This document shows positions 24,167 through 31,200 of a DNA stretch of 34,482 nt, piece by piece. The stretch's first letter is position 1. The number at the start of each line of letters is the position of its first letter. Both the position numbers and the translations under genes were made by a program. The DNA comes from a virus: IMG/VR virus record IMGVR_UViG_3300044994_000233, positions 1 through 34,482 of that record, one strand, 5' to 3'. The notes below the pieces were generated by a model. That model had not been told where the DNA came from and did not search any database. It worked only from the letters and a program-made list of their open reading frames with translations.

Positions 24167-24367
24167 ATGTGTGCGGACAGGGGCGGTCGTAACCATCCTG
24201 CTCCCAAAAAAAAAATTCGGAGGTATGCGCATAGGGGCAACCCTAATGCCAAACTCACATATTATACATTTTTTAAAGCAACTGCCAAAACGCGAGAGCG
24301 CATGGCGCGCCAATTTGTGCAATCATCGCAAGGCGATGATGTGATAAATGTATTCCATAAGCCTTAA
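24167..24367 (+). CDS. small basic hypothetical protein
   Basis: A 66-residue protein from the ATG at 24167 (MCADRGGRNHPAPKKKIRRYAHRGNPNAKL...), 10 bases after the terminase stop. Strongly basic in the first half, then helical (FFKATAKTRERMARQFVQSS). Its stop lies inside a terminator hairpin (24359-24377). A competing leftward frame over the same stretch looks worse. The basic character suggests nucleic-acid binding. Confidence 0.45.
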   Translation: MCADRGGRNHPAPKKKIRRYAHRGNPNAKLTYYTFFKATAKTRERMARQFVQSSQGDDVINVFHKP

Positions 24368-24377
24368 ATAGGCTTTT
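24359..24377 (+). terminator. small terminator, probably bidirectional
   Basis: AAGCCT (24359-24364) and AGGCTT (24370-24375) form a 6-bp stem with a 5-base loop and a T tail; read leftward it ends the HTH gene at 24385-24603 as well. It marks the border between the packaging operon and the accessory cassette. Confidence 0.6.
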
Positions 24378-24384
24378 TAACCAT

Positions 24385-24603
24385 TTATACGTTGTTAAGC
24401 CTTTCTAACAGCTCAAAATAATAAAATATTGCAGCCTTTGCAGGTGATGAAATATTAACCTTCCCAGATAACCACTTGTGAAGCGTGCTATCGTCAACGG
24501 CGCAAAGAGCCGAAGCCGCCCCTCTCTCTATTCCCCCTCTGCTATTGCGGCATTTTTTTGCGGAATCTTTTGACTTTTTGTTTTCTTGCCGCAGGCGCAA
24601 CAC
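24385..24603 (-). CDS. possible HTH regulator, start uncertain
   Basis: A leftward frame of up to 72 residues. The C-terminal part (SALCAVDDSTLHKWLSGKVNISSPAKAAIFYYFELLERLNN) has the spacing of a helix-turn-helix of the XRE type. The only upstream starts are GTG 24603 and TTG 24600, and the first 20 residues are unusually Lys-rich and poor in HTH-type sense, so the gene may begin elsewhere or be decayed. It is divergent from the operon at 24812, with the palindrome ATGTCCAAAAGTTTGGACAT between them, so it may be that operon's regulator. Confidence 0.45.
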   Translation of the reverse strand: MLRLRQENKKSKDSAKKCRNSRGGIERGAASALCAVDDSTLHKWLSGKVNISSPAKAAIFYYFELLERLNNV

Positions 24604-24708
24604 AAGAAAACAAAAATCATATTAACCCCGCAACGCGGTTAATTGGGTTCGCTAACGCCCCAAATAACACAATCCCAAACAAGCCCAAAAAAATTTTTTA
24701 AAAAAAAC

Positions 24709-24751
24709 ATGTCCAAAAGTTTGGACATTTCAAAAATCCATTATATCTTTG
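24709..24751 (+). promoter_or_regulatory. promoter with operator driving the accessory cassette
   Basis: TTTGG (24720-24724) is a -33 element and TATCTTTG (24744-24751) an exact -7 element (TAnnTTTG) with a 19-base gap, a near ideal Bacteroidota promoter. A perfect inverted repeat, ATGTCCAAA (24709-24717) and TTTGGACAT (24720-24728), covers the -33 box, so a bound repressor would silence the operon 24812-28206. Confidence 0.7.
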
Positions 24752-24811
24752 TATCAGAAATCAATTAGGAAATAAACCGGGGGACAGCGGTAAATCTGAA
24801 CGAATGAGGTT

Positions 24812-25174
24812 ATGAAATTAGAATTTAATTTCGAAAACAGAAAAGGGTACGTGTATTTTTGGCGTCGCGGTAGCGGCACATACATAGCCGAAATACATAA
24901 GTTTAACAAAGCAAACTCCAAAAAAATAGAAATCAGCATCCCAGAGGACGCGGATGACGATATACGAAATCTTTTACTGAACGAAAGCGTGAATCGCTCT
25001 TACTATTTCGGCGAGAAACTTAACTACGAAGACTTCCCCTCCGATGAGGAGTGGGAAGCAGCCGCAAACGCTGCCGATGAGGCGGCAACAGAGGAGGCCT
25101 GGGAATATCTCGAAAACATATTGAAGGAAGAAATAAAAACCCCCGTAGTGCGCAGACACTACTGGGAAAAATAA
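24812..25174 (+). CDS. small acidic hypothetical protein
   Basis: A 120-residue protein (MKLEFNFENRKGYVYFWRRGSGTYIAEIHKFN...). The first half is beta-rich with basic patches; the second half is very acidic (DFPSDEEWEAAANAADEAATEEAWEYLENILKEE). The fold is not recognised. An acidic surface is typical of DNA mimics and of many anti-CRISPR or anti-restriction proteins; given its neighbours that is worth testing but unproven. First gene of the cassette. Confidence 0.55.
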   Translation: MKLEFNFENRKGYVYFWRRGSGTYIAEIHKFNKANSKKIEISIPEDADDDIRNLLLNESVNRSYYFGEKLNYEDFPSDEEWEAAANAADEAATEEAWEYLENILKEEIKTPVVRRHYWEK

Positions 25175-25178
25175 ACAT

Positions 25179-25239
25179 AGGGTTGCCGAACCCTTAAAAA
25201 ATCGGACGGGGGTTGCCGAAAACCCGAAACAGAGTAGGC
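25179..25239. repeat. leader repeat: hairpins GGGTTGCCGAA...CCC with GAGTAGGC, copy A
   Basis: First AGGGTTGCCGAACCCT (25179-25194), a short hairpin, then a 34-base unit at 25206-25239 made of ACGGGGGTTGCCGAAAACCCG and AAACAGAGTAGGC. The same unit recurs at 25804-25839 and 26266-26299, each time before a gene. In RNA it forms GGGTT-gccgaa-AACCC. Copy A also precedes a longer leader up to the start at 25298. Confidence 0.7.
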
Positions 25240-25297
25240 AAGGGACGTAGCCCACGCCCTGCATGGTGCGAAAGTGGGTAGTAAAACAATTTAAAAA

Positions 25298-25752
25298 ATG
25301 GCAAAAATTTTCTGCAATTACAGGCTCTCTTTCAGTGAAGAGATAGTATGGCAAGCATGCAACGGGGCGACCCGTCAGAGATTAAAAGTAATCAACAAAA
25401 CAGCCCTTAAAGGGCAAATGGCCGTTTTTGAGGCCAGCATCGGAACTTATGAAAATGCCCGTTCATCTTATTTATTCCTTAACCCCGCCAAAAACGGGGA
25501 CACTCGGGTGTTAGGGATGTTTTTGAATGCAGACTACGGGTTCACCCTCAGAGAGGGTAAGGAGCTGTTCTCCGCCTCATCAGTTGGCGGGTACGGCAAC
25601 TCCGAATCCAGAATGGGCATTTATGAGGTAGGGGCACTTGTAGAAGTGCATACCTACAAAAACGCCGTCCGTCATCTTTTTATCGTTTGACAGAAACAGG
25701 TTGGGTCGAAGTGCCCAACCACGAGGTTATAGAATCTATTGCCGAAATATAA
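25298..25752 (+). CDS. small hypothetical protein with a frameshift near its end
   Basis: The uninterrupted frame gives 130 residues (MAKIFCNYRLSFSEEIVWQACNGATRQRLKV...) and ends at a TGA at 25690. In the -1 frame the next 20 codons read LTETGWVEVPNHEVIESIAEI and end at TAA 25750-25752, directly before CCTCGC and the terminator. The next gene also ends TAA-CCTCGC before a like terminator, so the end at 25752 seems the original one. The shift lies at a run of five T (about 25676-25681): a real one-base deletion, an assembly error, or programmed slippage. The protein is rich in beta segments, with no known motif. Confidence 0.55.
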
Positions 25753-25758
25753 CCTCGC

Positions 25759-25799
25759 CCCCTTGCCGCCCTCACGGGAGTAACGGCAAGGGGTTTTTT
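25759..25799 (+). terminator. strong terminator, copy 1
   Basis: CCCCTTGCCG (25759-25768) pairs with CGGCAAGGGG (25784-25793); a small inner hairpin lies in the loop and TTTTTT follows. The same arms recur at 26217-26254. Downstream, copy B of the leader repeat starts within 5 bases of the T run. Confidence 0.8.
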
Positions 25800-25803
25800 G
25801 TTT

Positions 25804-25839
25804 ACGGGGGTTGCCGAAAACCCGTATAAAAGAGTAGGC
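25804..25839. repeat. leader repeat, copy B
   Basis: ACGGGGGTTGCCGAAAACCCG followed by TATAAAAGAGTAGGC: same hairpin as copy A, with small changes between the hairpin and the GAGTAGGC box. It sits between terminator copy 1 and the gene at 25863, 24 bases before the ATG. Confidence 0.75.
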
Positions 25840-25862
25840 GCAACTTTTAAAAAATACAAAAA

Positions 25863-26204
25863 ATGGAAGAATCTTTCGTTACGGAGGTGTCTCATAAACA
25901 CCTCTATATGATTAAAGAAGACTTTTTCAAACAGTCATTTTCCTTCCCCAACGGCGGCGGTTACATGCTTGCCCGCGTTGAGGCAGTCGATTGCAACACC
26001 CCAGAGCGGGTGTATGCGCAGATTGTGTTGAAAGAAGGAATCTTTAATTCCCGCGTTTTTTTGTTCGCGGGTAAAAGAACCCAGCTGGAAGAATGGTTAA
26101 ACCAACAAGGTATAGAATTTGACGCATTCAAAAACTTAGAAATCGACGTACCATTTGTAGTTAGCGGTCGTGCCCTGTATATGATAGGGTACTTAAACGA
26201 CTAA
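25863..26204 (+). CDS. small hypothetical protein
   Basis: A 113-residue protein (MEESFVTEVSHKHLYMIKEDFFKQSFSFPNGGGYML...). Its leader carries leader repeat copy B and its stop (TAA CCTCGC) is followed by terminator copy 2. Not recognised, and not clearly related to the neighbouring gene at 25298, although the flanks are almost identical. Its position in a repeat-bounded cassette suggests it is an exchangeable accessory gene. Confidence 0.55.
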   Translation: MEESFVTEVSHKHLYMIKEDFFKQSFSFPNGGGYMLARVEAVDCNTPERVYAQIVLKEGIFNSRVFLFAGKRTQLEEWLNQQGIEFDAFKNLEIDVPFVVSGRALYMIGYLND

Positions 26205-26216
26205 CCTCGCTCCGCA

Positions 26217-26261
26217 CCCCTTGCCGCCGTCAACACGGGCAAAACGGCAAGGGGTTTTTTT
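26217..26261 (+). terminator. strong terminator, copy 2
   Basis: CCCCTTGCCG (26217-26226) pairs with CGGCAAGGGG (26245-26254), with a run of seven T. Almost the same as copy 1 in the arms but different in the loop, which suggests the stems are conserved by selection or by exchange of the flanks. Confidence 0.8.
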
Positions 26262-26265
26262 GTTT

Positions 26266-26299
26266 ACGGGGGTTGCCGAAAACCCGAAACAGAGTAGGC
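26266..26299. repeat. leader repeat, copy C
   Basis: ACGGGGGTTGCCGAAAACCCG plus AAACAGAGTAGGC, identical in its 34 bases to copy A at 25206-25239. It precedes the HTH gene (26332) and the Cas12f-like gene, just after terminator copy 2. If RNA from upstream has to pass the terminator, this hairpin could act as an antitermination (put-like) site, an inference only. Confidence 0.75.
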
Positions 26300-26331
26300 G
26301 TATATTAGATGAAGAAGATGAAAAGCTATAT

Positions 26332-26676
26332 ATGACGCAAATCATAAAATATTTAAAACGAATAAAGCCGCTCGTAAGCATTAACAAGCTCGAACGGCTT
26401 GCAAATATCCCACAGGGGACTTTAAACAAAGCATTTTCGGGGGGAAGGGCACTACCAGATGTTCACGTATTCCCACTCATGAAAGTGCTTATACGCATTT
26501 TAGGTGTAGTCGCCATCGATAAATGGCGCTACACAGCCGAAGATGATGACACGGTCATCTTTGTAGAAAGAGATGTCAATGCGCAAGAACGAGAGTTCTA
26601 CGATGCAATCGGTATAGCAGAGCTGCTTAATGTTGATGATAACACAAATAAAACTACTAATGATTATAACTCGTAA
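26332..26676 (+). CDS. HTH protein upstream of the Cas12f-like gene
   Basis: A 114-residue protein (MTQIIKYLKRIKPLVSINKLERLANIPQGTLNKAFSGGRAL...). The segment LVSINKLERLANIPQGTLNKAFSGGRALPDVHVFPLMKVLIRIL is a typical XRE-like HTH of Bacteroidota phages. The rest is acidic (AEDDDTVIFVERDVNAQERE). It overlaps the Cas12f-like start by 17 bases, so the two proteins are co-produced and might act together, for example as autoregulator or guide-complex partner. A frame extension upstream crosses the leader repeat and is rejected. Confidence 0.65.
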   Translation: MTQIIKYLKRIKPLVSINKLERLANIPQGTLNKAFSGGRALPDVHVFPLMKVLIRILGVVAIDKWRYTAEDDDTVIFVERDVNAQEREFYDAIGIAELLNVDDNTNKTTNDYNS

Positions 26677-27724
26677 AATCGAACTCTACGCAGGCAAGCA
26701 GGAATTTTGGGATTGGTTTCACAAAATTCGATATGCCGTGCCGCGCATGATGAATGCAATGATGCAAGAACTCATCGCAGCAGAAGCACTTGTATCCGCC
26801 GAAGCTCATAAACACGGCGCAAACAAAGATGCTTGGCAAGCTGCACGCAACGCTGCTTTTGGCCCGGAAAGCCTGTTCAACACCAGCAATCAAAACGTTG
26901 CGTACAGAGCAAGCAAGGCATTCGAGGACGACGTACCATCCGTTATCCGAAGCGCAGCAGCATCTGCGGTCTGGCAGCGATTTAAACAAGATGCGAATAA
27001 AGTACAAAAATTAGAAGCAACATATAGCTTCTACAAACTCTCTTCGCCAATTCCTTTCACTAAATCAGCCATTACACAAATAAATGAAGAAGGATTTACA
27101 GCCTTCAAACACGACTTCAAATTTGTATTTGGTGCAGATAAGCAAGGCAACAAATCAATTGTAAAAAAAATAATTTCAGGTGAGTATCAAATGTCCGACA
27201 GTGCGCTAAAATATGTGCGGAGAACAGGTCGCAAGCCCAAACTTTACCTGCTTCTAATTGTAAAACTGCCTGACGTGGAGAAACAGCCGCAAGAACGCAC
27301 TGCACAACTTGACATTTCACCATTTTGCCCTGTATTGTTCATTTTTGAAGGGAAAAGCATACCAATCGGGGATAGCTCAATCCTCATGCGCACAAGATTG
27401 AAGTTTGATGCACGCCGTCAGCAATTGCAAAAGAGTGTAACCACTGCCAAAGGCGGACATGGACGTAAAAGAAAAAACAAAGCAGCATGGGCATTCGCAG
27501 ATGCAGAAAAGCGATTTGCAGACACTTTTACGCATCAAATAACAGCCAAAGTTATTGAAAGATTGCAGACGCAAAGAATTGGCAAACTCAGTATATTACC
27601 CATTAATGTGCCTGAAAATTTTGATTTGAACGAAATTATCAGGTATGGTAGCTACAATAATATTGTGGAAAAATTGCGCTACAAATGCGCTAAATGTGGA
27701 ATTGATTTGGTAGATTTGCGTTAA
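26660..27724 (+). CDS. Cas12f-like RNA-guided protein, C-terminally truncated, nuclease-dead type
   Basis: A 354-residue protein from the ATG at 26660 (MIITRKIELYAGK), the start form of Cas12f and TnpB proteins. Residues 168-185 (VKKIISGEYQMSDSALK) and 245-276 (LKFDARRQQLQ with GHGRK at 266-270) match the Cas12f layout before and in the bridge helix. The RuvC-I block is LDIS with Asp218 where Cas12f has the metal Asp. The RuvC-II position (around residues 309-315, KLSILPI) has no glutamate, and the protein ends at YKCAKCGIDLVDLR, before the zinc ribbon and RuvC-III Asp. The remaining 86 bases before the array are too few to encode them. So it should bind a guide RNA and DNA but not cut. Family placement is by my own alignment of motifs; it is shorter than Cas12f (400-700). 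Confidence 0.8.
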   Translation: MIITRKIELYAGKQEFWDWFHKIRYAVPRMMNAMMQELIAAEALVSAEAHKHGANKDAWQAARNAAFGPESLFNTSNQNVAYRASKAFEDDVPSVIRSAAASAVWQRFKQDANKVQKLEATYSFYKLSSPIPFTKSAITQINEEGFTAFKHDFKFVFGADKQGNKSIVKKIISGEYQMSDSALKYVRRTGRKPKLYLLLIVKLPDVEKQPQERTAQLDISPFCPVLFIFEGKSIPIGDSSILMRTRLKFDARRQQLQKSVTTAKGGHGRKRKNKAAWAFADAEKRFADTFTHQITAKVIERLQTQRIGKLSILPINVPENFDLNEIIRYGSYNNIVEKLRYKCAKCGIDLVDLR

Positions 27725-27810
27725 GTGGCTATTCGCATTAGCCTTATGGTGAGGTCAGCCGAAAGGCGCAGGCACTCACTGAGGTACACAATTGCAACTA
27801 TAATCGCAGG
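27725..27810 (+). ncRNA. candidate structured RNA (tracrRNA- or scaffold-like) between the Cas12f-like gene and the array
   Basis: This 86-base gap can form two hairpins: GGCTA (27727-27731) with TAGCC (27739-27743), and GTGAG (27749-27753) with CTCAC (27775-27779), the latter enclosing GCC-GAAA-GGC (27758-27767), a GAAA tetraloop. Cas12f systems carry a tracrRNA in just this place. A strong anti-repeat is missing: only GGTAC near 27784 and TCGCA near 27804 can pair with parts of the repeat. The RNA might serve as a scaffold for the protein without a long anti-repeat, or be a leader only. Confidence 0.4.
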
Positions 27811-28206
27811 GTAGTAATGCAGCTTTTTGATAAAGTACCATTGCGACCAGCAAAGGCTAAATACAGGGAGTTTGATACACGAGTAGTAATGCAGCTTTTT
27901 GATAAAGTACCATTGCGACGCTTTAACAGGCTTGCGCATATCTGACGTACTGAGTAGTAATGCAGCTTTTTGATAAAGTACCATTGCGACGAATTTTCAA
28001 ATTACCAGAGCATTACGCTTGCGGAGTAGTAATGCAGCTTTTTGATAAAGTACCATTGCGACCAAAGATACTATGTTTGCCGTTAAAGATGCTGTTAGTA
28101 GTAATGCAGCTTTTTGATGAAGTACCATTGCGACGAATTTTCAAATTACCAGAGCATTACGCTTGCGGAGTAGTAATGCAGCTTTTTGATAAAGTACCAT
28201 TGCGAC
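27811..28206 (+). CRISPR. CRISPR array: six 37-nt repeats, five spacers
   Basis: Repeats at 27811-27847, 27883-27919, 27954-27990, 28026-28062, 28098-28134 and 28170-28206. They start GTAGTAATGCAGC and end AAAGTACCATTGCGAC. Spacers are 35, 34, 35, 35 and 35 nt. Repeat 5 differs by one base (A to G at 28119). Spacers 3 (27991-28025) and 5 (28135-28169) are identical. Each repeat folds on itself: GTAATG with CATTGC, CTTT with AAAG, ends GT with AC. Spacer 2 (27920-27953) reads ALTGLRISDVL, a tyrosine-recombinase motif. No cas1, cas2 or cas4 gene is nearby. The array ends 4 bases before the stop of the opposing tape-measure gene. Confidence 0.9.
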
Positions 28207-28209
28207 ATT

Positions 28210-31200
28210 TCATATCCCCCCAATCGCCTCTATATCCGCCTTTTTAGCTTCAAAATTCTTAAAATCTTCGTGAACGAAGACGACTTTAAGCTCGCGCTTC
28301 ATTGCAACAATTTCACTACGAAGCGCTTGCACCTCGCGGATAAGCGAACTCATCAGGCTATTGTCTTGCTCGGGTAGGGTAGGGGCGATGGTACTACCAG
28401 CCGCAGGCGCACCCTGTCGGCGCATGGACTCGGCAATATTGGCAAGCGCCGCACCGGACGGTGTGCGAAGTAACCAAGCAGGCATCACGTACTCGTTTGC
28501 ATGGACAGTGCCAACGGCTTTACTGTCGTCAGCAGCTTTATCTGTAAAGCCACCACTTTTATATCCGCCCGTTACTTCGCGTGCAGCAGGTGCTGGCGGT
28601 TCTGGGGCGCTTGCCAAAATCTCCTTCGCACGATTTATATTCGCAAAAACAGTGGCTACCGTCGTGGCGATTGCCGCTAAGTTGCCCGGAAACGGCACAG
28701 CCATAGCACTTGCGATGCCCGAACTGATTGCCTTTGCCGTATCAATCGCAATCTGTCCGATGGCAAGTGCTTTACCAAAGCGATTGTTTTCAGCAGCCGA
28801 ATTGTTAATAGCCTGATTGATTGCTTGCAGACTACGACCGACACTTGCCGCAGCTTCTAACCGCGCTTGTGTGATGCGCTCGCGCTCCGCAGCTACACGC
28901 TTTTCTTCGCGCAACTGTGCCTCGTTCGCCTCAATTTGAATAGCTAACAACCGGTTTTGTATCTCTTTCCGCTGTATCTCAGTCAAATTGCCAAACTCTG
29001 CATCCAACTCCAATTTGGCAAGTAAAAATTGCTTCTCAGAGTCAAGTTCCTGCTGCTTAAATTCAAATTCAATTGCCGCCAGTGCAGCTTCGCGCTCTTC
29101 AACCGACAGTTTTTCATTTGCCCACAGTGCAGCTTGCTTTTGCAGAAGCGAATTGTTAGCCTCTAACAAACTCAAATCGTAGTAGGCTTTTTCCCTTTGC
29201 AAACGCTCGTCTATTTCATTCTGACGCATTTGCATGAGCAATTCGCTTTGCTCTTGCTCACGCAGCAAGCGCTCATCCTCGTATTTACGCGTCAGTGCGT
29301 CAATTTCTCGCTGTAATTTTTCCTCGATTAGTAGCCGCTGCGTTGCCTTTTGTTCCTCCGAGCCTTTCAGCTCAGCCAACTGATTATCCGCATGCAAGCT
29401 AAGCAAAGCAAGTTCTTTATCATAACCATCCTGCATCAGCTCTATGCGCATCCTCTGGATTGCTTTTGCCGCTTCCTGCTCTGCTTTCAGCCGCTCTTCT
29501 TGCTGCCTTTTGAGTTCTGCATTGTTGCCGCCTTTTTTACCGTCGTTTCTTTCCAACTCCAATTGCCGCTTTCTGTTCGCTTCGGCAATGGCTTTGTCTC
29601 GCGCTTCTTTTTCCTCTTTGCTCATGCCTTTACCCATGTCGCGCGGCAATTTCGCCGTGCTGCCACCCAACAATGGATTGTTTTTGGGGTCGTACATGAC
29701 TTTTTTGGCATCCTGCATCTCCTCTTCCAACCTATCTTTCATGCCTTTGCCAAACGCACCCGCAATCCTGTCGCCGGCATTGGTGAACAGGTCGCCAAGC
29801 GCTTTGAAATCGAATGTGTAAAGCGCCTTGTAGAGTTCATACACGATTTTCGCTCCTTCTTTAAAGGCTTCCCAAAGCCCTACAACTTTCATCCGAAATA
29901 GTTGTGACTCTTTCCAAGCGGTGTAGAATGCAGCCGTAAGCGCTGCCACCGCTGCAATGACAATGCCTATCGGGTTGGCAGTCAATGCCGCGTTGAGTGC
30001 CCATTGAGCCATCGTTGCAGCGCGTGTGGCTATCATCTTTGCTTTTTCAGCCGCTGCCAAGCGAAGCGCATTCGCAGCTGCGGCTATTGACTGCGCATTG
30101 AAGGTTACTAACGCTACGCCAAGCGCGTAAAACCACTGCTGATTTTCCCGCACAAATTTCGGCAGTTCCCGAAGACCGTCAATCATCAGCAAAATCAACT
30201 TGATGCCCTGAGTAAGGGCAGGCAATATTAAATTTCCTAACGAAGCAACAAAACCGTCTATTTTCTTTTTCGCTTTCTCGTATTGCGCAGCAAAATTTTC
30301 ATTTTTGATGTTGAACTCATCAACAATAGATGTATTTTTCTGAAATTCTTCCGCCGCCAAACGCTGTTTCTCGCGTACCAAGTCTGTTTGGTTAGCCAGC
30401 AACGCCATCACCTTAGTAGCCTCTTGGCTGCCGATCTTCATCCGTTCAAGCGCTTTGGCTACTTGGTCACTGTCTAAGCCCTTGAAACTCTCCGCCAATC
30501 GCAAAAACATTTCGTTGGGGTCGCTGTTCAGCAAATCTTTAAACTCTTGCTCGGTAATGCCGATTTGGGCAGCGAAAGCCGCTGTCTCTTTACCGGCAGT
30601 AAGCAAAATATTCGAGATACCGCCAGAAGAGATTTCAGCCGAAAGCCCCAACTCTTGAAAAGCTGCCCCCAATGCAAGCGTTTGTTCAAGGCTCGGCGCT
30701 AAATTATCCCCTAACTGCCCGATACGTGCGGCAAACTCCGCTACTACCGGCGCAGTAGCCGTGCCGGCACTGCCCAGCGCATTCAGAGCAGAACCAATAC
30801 GCGACATTGCCTCGCCTGCTTTCAAATTCTTTGTCTCTTGGAATAACTGTTTAAGTGTGCCCAGCTCCTTTGCCGCCTGCTCCGCTCCGCCGGTAAACTC
30901 ATCGCCAAGCGCTACAACGATTTGGTCGGTCGCTTGGACAAAGCCTAAAATATCCTCTTTCGCAATGCCGATTTGCCCTGCTACTTTGGCGATTTCGCGC
31001 AAATCAGATGACGATGTGCGTGTATCAATCTTGCTCAACTCCTGATTTAATGCCTCAACTTCTTTCAGCGTTAGCCCTGTTGTCTTTTGAATGTCAGCAA
31101 ATTGGTCGGATATTTTAGCGGCATTGTCTAATACGCCGACCACAAATGCGCCAAAATTTTGAGCCAGCGTCGAAATAACATCACCCGCAACAGTTGCTGC

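Noticed and set aside
25206-26429. Leftward frames sharing the peptide GFSATPV
   Set aside because: They are translations of the leader repeat units and terminators on the wrong strand, opposite convincing genes.
26660-27724. Cas12f-like gene as a TnpB of an IS605-type transposon
   Set aside because: No TnpA, no transposon ends, and a CRISPR array follows; the GHG/bridge segment and YK..GID layout match Cas12f better.
27960-28247. Rightward reading frame across the array encoding repeated MQLFDKVPLRR-type peptides
   Set aside because: It is just the translated CRISPR repeats; the repeat/spacer spacing explains it fully.
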